A stretch of DNA of 64,000 nt, from the NCBI RefSeq assembly GCF_030287445.1, contig NZ_JASVWB010000002.1:4588001-4652000 (forward strand), read 5' to 3'. Source of the stretch: Streptomyces sp. ALI-76-A. Lineage in GTDB: Bacteria > Actinomycetota > Actinomycetes > Streptomycetales > Streptomycetaceae. How positions within the stretch are numbered: position 1 is the first letter of the stretch; each line of letters opens with the position of its first letter. Position numbers and translations under genes: made by a program. This document shows, piece after piece, positions 18,290 to 28,008 of this stretch. The notes beneath the pieces were generated by a model, which worked only from the letters and a program-made list of their open reading frames with translations, was not told the DNA's origin and ran no database searches.

Positions 18290-18970
18290 ATGAGCCGGCG
18301 TGCCGGGATCCTTGAGTTCGCCGTCCTCGGCCTGCTCCGCGAGTCCCCGATGCACGGCTACGAGCTGCGCAAACGACTCAACACATCGCTGGGTGTGTTC
18401 CGTGCGTTCAGCTACGGGACCCTGTACCCCTGCCTCAAGACGCTGGTCGCCAACGGCTGGTTGATCGAAGAGCCGGGGAACACCTCCGAGGACGCCCTCG
18501 CCGCACCACTCGCAGGGCGTCGCGCCAAGATCGTCTATCGGTTGACGGCGGAAGGTAAGGAGCACTTCGAGGAGCTCCTCTCGCAGACCGGGCCCGACGC
18601 GTACGAGGACGAGCACTTCGCCGCTCGCTTCGCCTTCTTCGGACAGACCTCTCGTGATGTGCGCATGCGCGTCCTTGAGGGCCGCCGCAGCCGGCTCGAG
18701 GAACGGCTGGAGAAGATGCGCGCCTCCCTGGCGCGCACCCGGGAGCGCCTCGACGACTACACGCTTGAGCTCCAGCGCCACGGAATGGAGTCCGTGGAGC
18801 GCGAAGTGCGCTGGCTGAACGAGCTCATCGAGAGCGAGCGGGCGGGGCGTGACCTCAAGGGTTCCGCCACCGAGCCCGCTTCGCAGGACACCACATCTGG
18901 AGCGTCGGGCGATCTGCCCCGGCCGGGAGACACCTCCCGGCCGGATTCGCCCGACGACACCGCCACGTGA
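18290..18970 (+). CDS. PadR family transcriptional regulator
   Basis: Protein of 226 residues. The N-terminal winged helix (about 8-95) includes [16 protein letters not shown] and [13 protein letters not shown], both PadR hallmarks. A long C-terminal coiled region (about 125-190, rich in Arg, Glu and Leu) is the dimerisation part of the larger PadR subclass, and the last 35 residues are Ser/Pro/Asp-rich. It likely represses from the palindrome just upstream. The inositol-phosphate synthase gene starts 45 bp after it in the same direction and is the nearest candidate target besides itself. Confidence 0.92.
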   Translation: MSRRAGILEFAVLGLLRESPMHGYELRKRLNTSLGVFRAFSYGTLYPCLKTLVANGWLIEEPGNTSEDALAAPLAGRRAKIVYRLTAEGKEHFEELLSQTGPDAYEDEHFAARFAFFGQTSRDVRMRVLEGRRSRLEERLEKMRASLARTRERLDDYTLELQRHGMESVEREVRWLNELIESERAGRDLKGSATEPASQDTTSGASGDLPRPGDTSRPDSPDDTAT

Positions 18971-19014
18971 GCGCCCGTTCAGGGCCTCACTCGTACACAC
19001 AGGGAGCAACCGGA

Positions 19015-20097
19015 ATGGGTTCGGTTCGCGTAGCCGTCGTCGGCGTGGGCAACTGCGCCGCGTCGCTGGTGCAGGGAGTCGAGTACTACAAGGACGCCGA
19101 CCCGGCGGCCAGGGTGCCCGGTCTGATGCATGTCCAGTTCGGCGAGTACCACGTCCGTGACGTCGAGTTCGTCGCCGCGTTCGACGTGGACGCCAAGAAG
19201 GTCGGCCTCGACCTCGCGGACGCGATCGGCGCCAGCGAGAACAACACCATCAAGATCTGCGACGTGCCGTCCACGGGCGTGACGGTCCAGCGCGGCCACA
19301 CCCTGGACGGCCTCGGCAAGTACTACCGCGAGACCATCGAGGAGTCCGCCGAGGCCCCGGTCGACGTCGTCCAGGTCCTCAGGGACAAGCAGGTCGACGT
19401 CCTGGTCTGCTACCTGCCGGTCGGGTCCGAGGACGCGGCGAAGTTCTACGCCCAGTGCGCCATCGACGCCAAGGTCGCCTTCGTCAACGCCCTCCCCGTC
19501 TTCATCGCCGGCACCAAGGAGTGGGCGGACAAGTTCACCGAGGCGGGCGTGCCGATCGTCGGCGACGACATCAAGTCACAGGTCGGTGCCACCATCACGC
19601 ACCGCGTCATGGCGAAGCTGTTCGAGGACCGCGGTGTCGTCCTGGACCGCACGATGCAGCTGAACGTCGGCGGCAACATGGACTTCAAGAACATGCTCGA
19701 GCGCGAGCGCCTGGAGTCCAAGAAGATCTCCAAGACGCAGGCCGTCACCTCCCAGATCCGCGACCGCGACATGGGCGCGGACAACGTCCACATCGGCCCG
19801 TCCGACTACGTCGCCTGGCTGGACGACCGCAAGTGGGCGTACGTCCGTCTCGAGGGCCGTGCCTTCGGTGACGTTCCGCTGAACCTGGAGTACAAGCTCG
19901 AGGTCTGGGACTCCCCGAACTCCGCCGGCGTCATCATCGACGCCCTGCGCGCCGCGAAGATCGCCAAGGACCGTGGCATCGGCGGCCCGATCCTGTCGGC
20001 GTCGTCGTACTTCATGAAGTCCCCGCCTGTCCAGTACTACGACGACGAGGCCCGCGAGAACGTCGAGAAGTTCATCGCCGGCGAGGTCGAGCGATAG
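19015..20097 (+). CDS. ino1: Inositol-3-phosphate synthase
   Basis: Protein of 360 residues, of the short actinobacterial type. N-terminal Rossmann segment [18 protein letters not shown] binds NAD; later [24 protein letters not shown] and the lysine-containing segment around NMDFKNM belong to the catalytic core. It converts glucose-6-phosphate to inositol-3-phosphate, the entry to mycothiol and phosphatidylinositol in actinomycetes. ATG 19015 follows GGGAGCAACCGG; the in-frame upstream part overlaps padR and is not convincing. Probably co-transcribed with padR; a strong terminator follows. Confidence 0.96.
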   Translation: MGSVRVAVVGVGNCAASLVQGVEYYKDADPAARVPGLMHVQFGEYHVRDVEFVAAFDVDAKKVGLDLADAIGASENNTIKICDVPSTGVTVQRGHTLDGLGKYYRETIEESAEAPVDVVQVLRDKQVDVLVCYLPVGSEDAAKFYAQCAIDAKVAFVNALPVFIAGTKEWADKFTEAGVPIVGDDIKSQVGATITHRVMAKLFEDRGVVLDRTMQLNVGGNMDFKNMLERERLESKKISKTQAVTSQIRDRDMGADNVHIGPSDYVAWLDDRKWAYVRLEGRAFGDVPLNLEYKLEVWDSPNSAGVIIDALRAAKIAKDRGIGGPILSASSYFMKSPPVQYYDDEARENVEKFIAGEVER

Positions 20098-20122
20098 GCC
20101 TCCGGTCCTGACGCGCTCGTCG

Positions 20123-20154
20123 AGGGTCCCCGGGGCATTCCTCCCGGGGACCCT
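20123..20154 (+). terminator. Terminator of padR-ino1
   Basis: Perfect 12-bp stem AGGGTCCCCGGG / CCCGGGGACCCT with an eight-base loop, 25 bp after the ino1 stop. Confidence 0.85.
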
Positions 20155-20177
20155 CCCCTTATGTGAGGCTGAGCCCC

Positions 20178-21476
20178 ATGTCCGTCGTGCGTGATCTGCG
20201 CGTCCTGCTCCGCTTCCGGAACTACCGACGTCTGCTGGCCGTACGCCTGCTCTCCCAGGGCGCCGACGGCGTCTACCAGATCGCGCTCGCCACCTACGTC
20301 GTCTTCTCGCCGGAGAGACAGACCTCGGCCCCCGCGATCGCCTCCGCGATGGCGGTCCTACTGCTCCCGTACTCCTTGGTGGGCCCCTTCGCCGGCGTCC
20401 TGCTGGACCGCTGGCGCCGCCGCCAGGTCTTCCTGTACGGCAATCTGCTCCGCGCCGCGATGGCCACGGCGACGGCCGTTCTGATGGTCAGCGACGTCCC
20501 CGACTGGCTCTTCTACGTCTCCGCGCTGTGCGTCACCGCCGTGAACCGTTTCGTCCTGTCCGGCCTGTCCGCCGCGCTGCCCCGCGTCGTCGACGCCGAG
20601 CGTCTGGTGATCGCCAACTCCCTCTCCCCGACCGCCGGGACACTCGCCGCGACCGCCGGAGGTGGCCTGGCCTTCCTCGTACGCCTGGTGCTCGCCGACT
20701 CCGACGCGGCCGTGGTCCTGCTGGGAGCCGGGCTGTACCTGTGCGGCGCGGCCGCCTCGCTGCGTATGGCACCGCAGCTGCTGGGACCCGACCCCGAGTC
20801 GGTGCGGCCTCGCCTTTCGGCGGCGCTCACCGGCACCGTCGGCGATCTACGGGCGGGCGTACGCCACCTCGCCGCTCCCTCACGCCGGGAGGCAGCCTGG
20901 GCACTCGGCGCCATGTCGCTGATGCGGTTCTGCTACGGCGCCCTGCTGGTCATGCTGCTGATGCTCTGCCGGTACACCCTGACCTCCGACCCCGACGACG
21001 GACTCGCCCTCCTGGGGCTGGCGTTGGGAATCTCCGGCGCCGGCTTCTTCACGGCGGCCGTCCTGACTCCCTGGGCGGCGAGCCGGCTCGGGCCGGGACG
21101 CTGGATCGTGGTGTGCGCTGCTTCCGCAGCGGTCCTGGAACTCGCTCTCGGCCTTCCCTTCGCCACCACGCCTCTGCTGGTCGCGGCGTTCCTCCTCGGA
21201 CTCATCACCCAGGGCGCGAAGATCGCCACGGACACGATCGTGCAGTTCTCGGTCGACGACAGCTTCCGGGGACGGATCTTCTCCGTCTACGACGTCCTCT
21301 TCAACGTCGCCTTCGTCGGCGCCGCGGCCGTCGCCGCTCTGATGCTGCCGCCGGACGGCCGCTCGGCACCGCTGGTGCTCACGGTCGCCCTCATCTACGG
21401 AGCCGTCGGAGCAACGGGAGCGATGTTTCACGTGAAACATCGCCCCTCAGCACATCCGAGTTCACCTCTGCAGTGA
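20178..21476 (+). CDS. MFS transporter
   Basis: Protein of 432 residues with about twelve hydrophobic segments. The motif AGVLLDRWRRRQVFLYGN at about 75 is the loop 2-3 signature of MFS proteins of the macrolide-efflux/enterobactin-exporter type. ATG 20178 is preferred to GTG 20163. Near its C-terminus, residues 416-421 (MFHVKH) are encoded by a parS site, so the centromere element is part of the coding sequence and supplies most of a short cytoplasmic tail. Substrate unknown. Confidence 0.88.
   Translation: MSVVRDLRVLLRFRNYRRLLAVRLLSQGADGVYQIALATYVVFSPERQTSAPAIASAMAVLLLPYSLVGPFAGVLLDRWRRRQVFLYGNLLRAAMATATAVLMVSDVPDWLFYVSALCVTAVNRFVLSGLSAALPRVVDAERLVIANSLSPTAGTLAATAGGGLAFLVRLVLADSDAAVVLLGAGLYLCGAAASLRMAPQLLGPDPESVRPRLSAALTGTVGDLRAGVRHLAAPSRREAAWALGAMSLMRFCYGALLVMLLMLCRYTLTSDPDDGLALLGLALGISGAGFFTAAVLTPWAASRLGPGRWIVVCAASAAVLELALGLPFATTPLLVAAFLLGLITQGAKIATDTIVQFSVDDSFRGRIFSVYDVLFNVAFVGAAAVAALMLPPDGRSAPLVLTVALIYGAVGATGAMFHVKHRPSAHPSSPLQ
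21425..21438. other. parS: parS centromere site inside the MFS gene
   Basis: Perfect GTTTCACGTGAAAC read as part of MFHVKH. The symmetry extends to 24 bp (GCGAT on the left, ATCGC on the right). Confidence 0.95.
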
Positions 21477-21486
21477 TCATGGGCAT

Positions 21487-21500
21487 GTTTCACGTGAAAC
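21487..21500. other. parS: parS centromere site
   Basis: Perfect GTTTCACGTGAAAC between the MFS stop codon and the end of pcnA, 62 bp from the previous site. Confidence 0.95.
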
Positions 21501-21521
21501 ATCGCTCCCGTTTCACGGCTC

Positions 21522-22964
21522 TCAGCTCTGCTCGGCCCACCACTCCTTGAGTGCGGCGACCGCCTCGTCGTGCCTCATCGGCCCGTTCTCCAGCCGGAGT
21601 TCCAGCAGGTACTGGTACGCCCGACCGATCGCGGGACCAGGACCGACGCCGAGGATCTCCATGATCTGATTGCCGTCGAGATCCGGGCGGATGGCCTCCA
21701 GCTCCTCCTGTTCCTGGAGCTGGGCGATCCGGTCCTCCAGACCGTCGTACGCCTGGGAGAGCGCGGTCGCCTTGCGCTTGTTCCGTGTGGTGCAGTCCGA
21801 CCGGGTCAGCTTGTGGAGGCGCTCCAGCAGGGGGCCCGCGTCCCGGACATAGCGACGGACCGCGGAGTCGGTCCACTCCCCGGTGCCGTACCCGTGGAAG
21901 CGCAGGTGCAGTTCGACCAGCCGCGAGACGTCCTTCACCAGTTCGTTGGAGTACTTCAACGCGGTCATGCGCTTCTTGGTCATCTTCGCCCCGACCACCT
22001 CGTGGTGGTGGAACGAGACCCTGCCGTCCCTCTCGAAACGACGGGTACGCGGCTTGCCGATGTCGTGCAGCAGCGCGGCCAGCCGGAGCGTGAGGTCGGG
22101 ACCGTTCTTCTCCAGCGCGATCGCCTGCTCCAGAACGATCAACGAGTGCTCGTAGACGTCCTTGTGCCGGTGATGCTCGTCGCTCTCCAGACGCAGGGCC
22201 GGGAGTTCGGGCAGCACGTACTCGGCGAGCCCGGTGTCGACCAGCAGTGTCAGGCCCTTGCGCGGGTGCGTGGACAGGACCAGCTTGTTCAGCTCGTCCC
22301 GGACCCGCTCGGCCGAGACGATCTCGATGCGCCCGGCCATCTCCGTCATGGCCGTGACGACCTCGGGGGCGACCTCGAAATCGAGCTGGGCCGCGAAGCG
22401 CGCCGCTCGCATCATCCGCAGCGGATCGTCCGAGAAGGACTCCTCAGGGGTGCTCGGGGTACGCAGCACGCGCGCGGCGAGATCGTCCAGACCGCCGTGC
22501 GGGTCGATGAACTCCTTCTCCGGCAGTGCGACGGCCATCGCGTTCACGGTGAAGTCGCGCCGCACCAGGTCCTGCTCGATGGAGTCGCCGTACGACACCT
22601 CGGGCTTACGCGAAGTCCGGTCGTAGGCCTCCGAGCGGTAGGTGGTGACCTCGATCTGGTAGCCGTCCTTCTGCGCCCCGACCGTGCCGAAGGCGATCCC
22701 GACCTCCCACACGGCGTCCGCCCACGGCCGGACGATCTTCAGTACGTCGTCGGGGCGGGCGTCGGTCGTGAAGTCCAGGTCGTTGCCGAGCCGCCCGAGC
22801 AACGCGTCCCGGACCGAGCCGCCGACCAGGGCAAGCGAGAACCCGGCCTCCTGGAAACGGCGGGCGAGATCATCGGCGACCGGGGCGACCCGCAGCAGTT
22901 CACTCACCGCGCGGTGCTGCACCTGGCTCAGGGCACTGGAGGTGTCTTCGTTGGCGTTCGGCAC
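21522..22964 (-). CDS. pcnA: CCA-adding tRNA nucleotidyltransferase / poly(A) polymerase family
   Basis: Protein of 480 residues. The class II nucleotidyltransferase head has LVGGSVRDALLG (about 45-56) and DLDFTTDARPD with the two metal-binding aspartates; then RRDFTVNAMA, and an HD domain with LLHDIGKP. It adds or repairs the CCA end of tRNA. This matters here because tRNA-Ala in this window lacks an encoded CCA. GTG 22964 is chosen: the protein then starts VPNANEDTSS as in relatives. There is no Shine-Dalgarno, but TACCCT lies just upstream as a -10 candidate, suggesting a leaderless message. Divergent from the DUF6049-murJ-sigM block, as in mycobacteria. Confidence 0.93.
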   Translation of the reverse strand: MPNANEDTSSALSQVQHRAVSELLRVAPVADDLARRFQEAGFSLALVGGSVRDALLGRLGNDLDFTTDARPDDVLKIVRPWADAVWEVGIAFGTVGAQKDGYQIEVTTYRSEAYDRTSRKPEVSYGDSIEQDLVRRDFTVNAMAVALPEKEFIDPHGGLDDLAARVLRTPSTPEESFSDDPLRMMRAARFAAQLDFEVAPEVVTAMTEMAGRIEIVSAERVRDELNKLVLSTHPRKGLTLLVDTGLAEYVLPELPALRLESDEHHRHKDVYEHSLIVLEQAIALEKNGPDLTLRLAALLHDIGKPRTRRFERDGRVSFHHHEVVGAKMTKKRMTALKYSNELVKDVSRLVELHLRFHGYGTGEWTDSAVRRYVRDAGPLLERLHKLTRSDCTTRNKRKATALSQAYDGLEDRIAQLQEQEELEAIRPDLDGNQIMEILGVGPGPAIGRAYQYLLELRLENGPMRHDEAVAALKEWWAEQS

Positions 22965-23216
22965 AACAGAAAAGGGTACGTGGCCCGGGCGGCCACGAGC
23001 GCCTCCATTAAATGGGCACAAACCCTCCACCCGCCTCCGCACCGGATCTGTCGGCAGGCGGAACGGAAGCGGCCCCTTCATACATGCACATACGGGACAG
23101 CCCGTCGCTTCCTCCGATCTTGTGGCGCGGTCCGCGGCACTTCCCCTCAGCGCGCATCGTTACCATGCGTGGACGCACATTCCGACGACCACTGACGACG
23201 AGGGACGGGCGAGCGC

Positions 23217-25577
23217 GTGGCCGAGGCGGCAGACTTCAAGGGGACCAGTGCCTCACCTGCCCGCCGGTGGATGCGGCGCACCGGAGCCCTGCTCGCCGGC
23301 GCGCCCCTGCTGGCCGGACTGTTCCAGCTGCCCGCCGCCCCGCCCGCCCAGGCCGCCGACTCGGGCACCGTGTCCGTTGCCGTCGACACCCTCACCCCCA
23401 GCGTCCCCACCGACGGCGACACGCTCACCGTGTCCGGCACGGTGACCAACAACGGCAAGCAGGCCGTCACGCAAGCCCACGTGGGACTGCACGTGGGGCC
23501 GGAGCTGAACACCCGCTCGGCCATCGACCGCGCGGCCAGGAACAGCGGCGACACCCAGAGCGTCACCGGGTCGGAGATCGGCGGCACGTACGTCGAGAAG
23601 TTCTCCAAGCTCACACCGGGCGTCGCCGAGCCCTTCTCCATCTCGGTGCCGGTCGACGAGCTGGACCTCGGTGACAGCGGTGTCTATCCGTTCGCCGTGT
23701 CACTCTCCGGCGAGACGTCCGCCCAACCCTGGGAACAGGTGCTTGGCAGCCGGAGCACGTTCCTGCCGTGGCAGTCCGGCGAAGCCCGCACGAAGACCAG
23801 GACGACGTACCTGTGGCCTCTCGTCTCCACTCTCCACCTGACGGCGGAGACGGGATCGAACGAGCAGCAGACGCCGGTCTTCCTCAACGACGATCTCCTG
23901 AAGGAGCTCTCCCCGGGCGGCCGCCTGGACCAGATGCTGTCCCTGGGCAAGGACCTCGACGTCACCTGGGTGATCGACCCGGACCTGCTGGCCTCGGTCG
24001 ACGCGATGACACGCACCTACCGCGTCAGAACCGGCAGCACCACGCGGACGGTCCCCCCTCAGGCGGTAGCCAAGCAATGGCTCGCCGAGTTGCAGGAGGC
24101 GGTGACGGACAACGAGGTCGTCGCCCTTCCCTTCGCCGATCCCGACCTCGCCTCCCTCGCGCACAACGGCACGGGCGTCACCGGCTCGCTCAGCCACCTC
24201 GACGAGGCGACCGATGTCGCCGCCACCACGGTGCGGACCGTGCTGCACGTGACGCCGAGCACCGACTTCGCCTGGCCGGTCGACGGTGCCGTGGACCCGT
24301 CGATCATGAAAGTCGCCACCTCCGCCGGCGCCGACAAGGTGATCGCGCGCAGCGACAGCCTCCAAGAGACGGGCAGCCTGACGTACACACCGTCCGCGGC
24401 CCGCCCCATCGGCGGCGGCACCACGGCGATCGTCGCGGACGCCCGGATGTCGACGGCGTTCCAGGGCGATCTCACGAGGGCCTCCTCCGCCACGCTCGCC
24501 GTCCAGCAGTTCCTCGCCCAGAGCCTCGCCCTCACCCTCCAGACGGGCAAGCAGCGCAGCGTCGTCGTCGCTCCGCAGCGCATGCCCTCGGCACGCCAGG
24601 CCCAGGCGATGGCTGAGGCGCTGACGGCGGTGCAGAGCGGGAACTGGTCCGAGCCCCAGGACCTCACGGCGGCCGCCGCCGCCAAGCCGGACCCCGAGGC
24701 CACCACGACGGTGCCGGCGGCCTCCAGGTACCCCTCCTCGTTGCGCAAGCAGGAACTGACGCGGACGGCCTTCCAGGAGATCGCCACCACGCAGGACAAG
24801 CTCGACAAGTTCAAGGTGGTCCTCAGCGACCAGTCCCGGGTGGTGACCCCCTTCGGGCGGGCCATGAACCGCGAGATGTCCACGACCTGGCGCGGCCGCG
24901 CCATGGAGGCGACCAGCTTCCGCTCAGACGTGGAGACGTACCTCGACGAACTGGCCGACCAGGTCATGCTGATCGACAAGTCCGACACCAAGCTCTCCGG
25001 GCGCAGCGCCACGATCCCGGTGACCGTGCAGAACAACCTGGTACAGGGCGTGGACCGCCTGGTGCTGCGGCTCACCTCGCTGAGCCCGAAGCGCCTGGAG
25101 ATCGGCGGCGAGACCTACTCCGAGCAGCCGGTCGAGGTCTCCGGCGGCCACAGCCAGACGGTGAAGTTCACCACGACGGCCAAGGTCAACGGCCAGGCCA
25201 CGGTGATCGCCCAGCTGTACACGGAGGACGGCCGGGCGTACGGCGAGCCCGTCACCTTCGACGTGAAGGTCACCGAGTTCACCGCCAACGTCATGCTGGT
25301 CATCGGCGGCGGATTCCTCCTGCTCGTCCTCGCCGGCTTCCGGATGTACACCCAGCGCAAGCGCGCGGCCGCCCGCGCGGCCGAGGAGGACGGCCTCGAC
25401 GGGACAGGCGAGGCCGTGGATCTCCCGGAGACCTCCGAGGGCACCGACGACCGTCTCCCCGCGGAGTCCGGCATCCGCTCCCGGGCGGACGACCCGGAGC
25501 AGCCGAGTGACCCGGCACCGGACACCCCAGCGGAAAGCGCGGACCCGTCCGGCACGGGTGAGAGAGTGGACCGTTGA
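23217..25577 (+). CDS. DUF6049 secreted, membrane-anchored protein
   Basis: Protein of 786 residues with a signal peptide (Arg-rich 17-21, hydrophobic 24-40, cleavage near AQA-AD), a large extracellular region, one C-terminal membrane helix (about 692-712, VMLVIGGGFLLLVLAG), and a short acidic cytoplasmic tail of about 75 residues. It is the counterpart of the gene that lies between pcnA and the MurJ gene in mycobacteria. The position directly before murJ (44 bp) suggests a role in lipid II export or wall assembly; no enzyme motif is visible. GTG 23217 is the best start, after GAGGGACGG. Confidence 0.85.
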   Translation: MAEAADFKGTSASPARRWMRRTGALLAGAPLLAGLFQLPAAPPAQAADSGTVSVAVDTLTPSVPTDGDTLTVSGTVTNNGKQAVTQAHVGLHVGPELNTRSAIDRAARNSGDTQSVTGSEIGGTYVEKFSKLTPGVAEPFSISVPVDELDLGDSGVYPFAVSLSGETSAQPWEQVLGSRSTFLPWQSGEARTKTRTTYLWPLVSTLHLTAETGSNEQQTPVFLNDDLLKELSPGGRLDQMLSLGKDLDVTWVIDPDLLASVDAMTRTYRVRTGSTTRTVPPQAVAKQWLAELQEAVTDNEVVALPFADPDLASLAHNGTGVTGSLSHLDEATDVAATTVRTVLHVTPSTDFAWPVDGAVDPSIMKVATSAGADKVIARSDSLQETGSLTYTPSAARPIGGGTTAIVADARMSTAFQGDLTRASSATLAVQQFLAQSLALTLQTGKQRSVVVAPQRMPSARQAQAMAEALTAVQSGNWSEPQDLTAAAAAKPDPEATTTVPAASRYPSSLRKQELTRTAFQEIATTQDKLDKFKVVLSDQSRVVTPFGRAMNREMSTTWRGRAMEATSFRSDVETYLDELADQVMLIDKSDTKLSGRSATIPVTVQNNLVQGVDRLVLRLTSLSPKRLEIGGETYSEQPVEVSGGHSQTVKFTTTAKVNGQATVIAQLYTEDGRAYGEPVTFDVKVTEFTANVMLVIGGGFLLLVLAGFRMYTQRKRAAARAAEEDGLDGTGEAVDLPETSEGTDDRLPAESGIRSRADDPEQPSDPAPDTPAESADPSGTGERVDR

Positions 25578-25621
25578 GGATGTCGTGGCCGGTGGGCCCG
25601 GGACGATGAGGTGGGGTAACC

Positions 25622-27889
25622 ATGAACGCGCCGTACGACGGTGACCGCGGCCGGGCCGCGGGCAGCTCGGGCGACCCCGAGGGCCCGCCGCCCGAGCACG
25701 GCCAGGTGCCGCCGCAGCCCCCCGCCGACATGTACCTCCAGGACGCCTACGACCAGGACCCCTACCGGGCCCAGGACCTCTATGCCCAGGACCCGATCGC
25801 CGAGGCGCTGTACGACCGCGCCTCGCATCCCCCGCCGCCCCCGGGCACGTACCAGCCGCAGCAGCCGCTGTACGTCCAGCCGCCCCAGTCGCCGTACGCC
25901 CCCGACCCGCGCGTGTGGGCGCAGACCCCGGCGCCCGAGCCGGACGGCCCGACGCAGTACCTGCCGTACGGCGACGACCCTCGCACCACCCAGTTCGTGG
26001 GCGTCGACGACCTGGTGACCCAGGCGGGCGAGGAGCGCCACGAACCGGACGCGTTCGCGCATCTCTTCCGGGACCAGCAGCAGGGCAGCGGGCACCCGTC
26101 GTACGAGCAGCAGCCGTCGGTGCCGGGTCCGGCAGCGGCCCCGGGGGAGCGGGTGCCGGCGCCGCAGTACCAGGCCCCGCCTTCCTTGCCCACGGACGAC
26201 CAGACCATGAACCTCGCCGCCACGCCCGCCGCGCCTCCGGCGCCCGCGGTCAAGAAGGGCGGGCGGGCATCCGGCCTGCTGAAGTCGAGCGCCGTGATGG
26301 CGGCCGGCACGATGGTCTCCCGCCTCACCGGCTTCATCCGCTCCGCGCTGATCGTCTCGGCGCTCGGCGTCGGTCTGCTCGGTGACACCTTCCAGGTCGC
26401 CTACCAGCTACCGACGATGATCTACATCCTGACCGTCGGCGGCGGCCTCAACTCCGTCTTCGTGCCGCAGCTCGTGCGTGCCATGAAGGAGGACGAGGAC
26501 GGCGGCGAGGCGTACGCAAACCGGCTGCTGACGTTGGTGATGGTGGCGCTCGGCGCACTCACCGTCCTCTCCGTCCTCGGCGCACCGATCCTGATCCGTC
26601 TGCTGTCCGACTCGGTCGCCGGCAACCCGGCGGCCAACGAGGTCGGCATCACTTTCGTCCGCTACTTCCTGCCCTCGATCTTCTTCATGGGCATCCACGT
26701 GGTGATGGGTCAGATCCTCAACGCGCGCGGGAAGTTCGGCGCGATGATGTGGACGCCCGTCCTGAACAACATCGTCATCATCGTGACGCTCGGCATGTTC
26801 ATGTGGGTGTACGGCACCGCGGCCGACTCCGGCATGAAGGTCACGACCATCCCGGCGGAGGGCCAGCGGCTCCTCGGCATCGGCATCCTGCTCGGCCTCG
26901 TGGTGCAGGCGCTGGCGATGATCCCGTACCTGCGCGAGACCGGCTTCCGGCTGCGGCTGCGCTTCGACTGGAAGGGCCACGGCCTCGGCAAGGCCGTCAC
27001 GCTCGCCAAGTGGACCGTCCTGTTCGTCCTCGCCAACCAGGCCGGCGCGATCGTCGTCTCGCAGCTGTCCACCGCCGCGGGCACCGACTCGCCCGTCGAC
27101 GGCACCGGCTTCGCCGCCTACGCCAACGCCCAGCTGATCTGGGGCCTGCCGCAGGCCATCATCACCGTCTCCCTGATGGCCGCCCTGCTGCCGCGGCTGT
27201 CCCGCTCCGCGGCCGAGGGCGACTCCGGCGCCGTGCGCGACGACATCTCCCAGGGCCTGCGGACCACCGCCGTCGCGATCGTGCCCATCGCCTTCGGCTT
27301 CGTGTCGCTGGGCATCCCGATGTGCACGCTGATCTTCGGCTCCTCGGGCACCAGCGAGGCCACGAACATGGGATTCATGCTGATGGCCTTCGGCCTCGGC
27401 CTGATCCCCTACTCCGTGCAGTACGTCGTCCTGCGCGCCTTCTACGCCTACGAGGACACCCGCACCCCCTTCTACAACACGGTGATCGTGGCCGTGGTCA
27501 ACGCCAGTGCGTCGGCCCTGTGCTACTTCGTCCTCCCGGCCCGGTGGGCCGTGGTGGGCATGTCGGCCTCGTACGGCCTCGCCTACGCGATCGGTGTCGG
27601 TGTCGCCTGGAACCGGCTGCGCAAGCGGCTGGGCGGTGACCTGGACGGCAATCGCGTCCTGCGGACGTACGCCAGGCTGTGCATCGCCGCGGTGCCGGCG
27701 GCCCTGCTCAGCGGCGCGGCCTGCTACGGCATCGGCAACTCGCTCGGCCAGGGCGTCGTCGGATCCTTCGCCGCCCTGATCGCAGGCGGTGCGGTACTGC
27801 TCGGAATCTTCTTCGTGGCCGCCCGCCGCATGCGCATCGAGGAGCTGAACTCACTGGTCGGCATGGTGCGGGGGCGCCTGGGGCGCTGA
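25622..27889 (+). CDS. murJ: Lipid II flippase MurJ (MviN) with long N-terminal extension
   Basis: Protein of 755 residues. The first 210 residues are hydrophilic, rich in Pro, Gln, Tyr and Asp, and unlike the core. The MOP-type flippase follows, starting GLLKSSAVMAAGTMVSRLTGFIRS at about 220, with fourteen expected helices. It moves lipid II across the membrane. ATG 25622 follows GGTGGGG. In mycobacteria MurJ is fused to a pseudokinase domain; here the pseudokinase is a separate gene 119 bp downstream. Confidence 0.95.
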   Translation: MNAPYDGDRGRAAGSSGDPEGPPPEHGQVPPQPPADMYLQDAYDQDPYRAQDLYAQDPIAEALYDRASHPPPPPGTYQPQQPLYVQPPQSPYAPDPRVWAQTPAPEPDGPTQYLPYGDDPRTTQFVGVDDLVTQAGEERHEPDAFAHLFRDQQQGSGHPSYEQQPSVPGPAAAPGERVPAPQYQAPPSLPTDDQTMNLAATPAAPPAPAVKKGGRASGLLKSSAVMAAGTMVSRLTGFIRSALIVSALGVGLLGDTFQVAYQLPTMIYILTVGGGLNSVFVPQLVRAMKEDEDGGEAYANRLLTLVMVALGALTVLSVLGAPILIRLLSDSVAGNPAANEVGITFVRYFLPSIFFMGIHVVMGQILNARGKFGAMMWTPVLNNIVIIVTLGMFMWVYGTAADSGMKVTTIPAEGQRLLGIGILLGLVVQALAMIPYLRETGFRLRLRFDWKGHGLGKAVTLAKWTVLFVLANQAGAIVVSQLSTAAGTDSPVDGTGFAAYANAQLIWGLPQAIITVSLMAALLPRLSRSAAEGDSGAVRDDISQGLRTTAVAIVPIAFGFVSLGIPMCTLIFGSSGTSEATNMGFMLMAFGLGLIPYSVQYVVLRAFYAYEDTRTPFYNTVIVAVVNASASALCYFVLPARWAVVGMSASYGLAYAIGVGVAWNRLRKRLGGDLDGNRVLRTYARLCIAAVPAALLSGAACYGIGNSLGQGVVGSFAALIAGGAVLLGIFFVAARRMRIEELNSLVGMVRGRLGR

Positions 27890-28008
27890 GGGACGGGTAA
27901 GCGCACAACCATCGTCTGCCACCGCGTGTCGTGCATAGCGGCGGACTGTGGGCACAATTGGTCTCGGCGTCGTACGGCGCGCCATGGATGGGGAGGCAGG
28001 GAACGACG

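Noticed and set aside
23012..23216. Possible NUDIX gene (mutT4 place) between pcnA and DUF6049
   Set aside because: No Nudix box is present; the gap is only about 250 bp.
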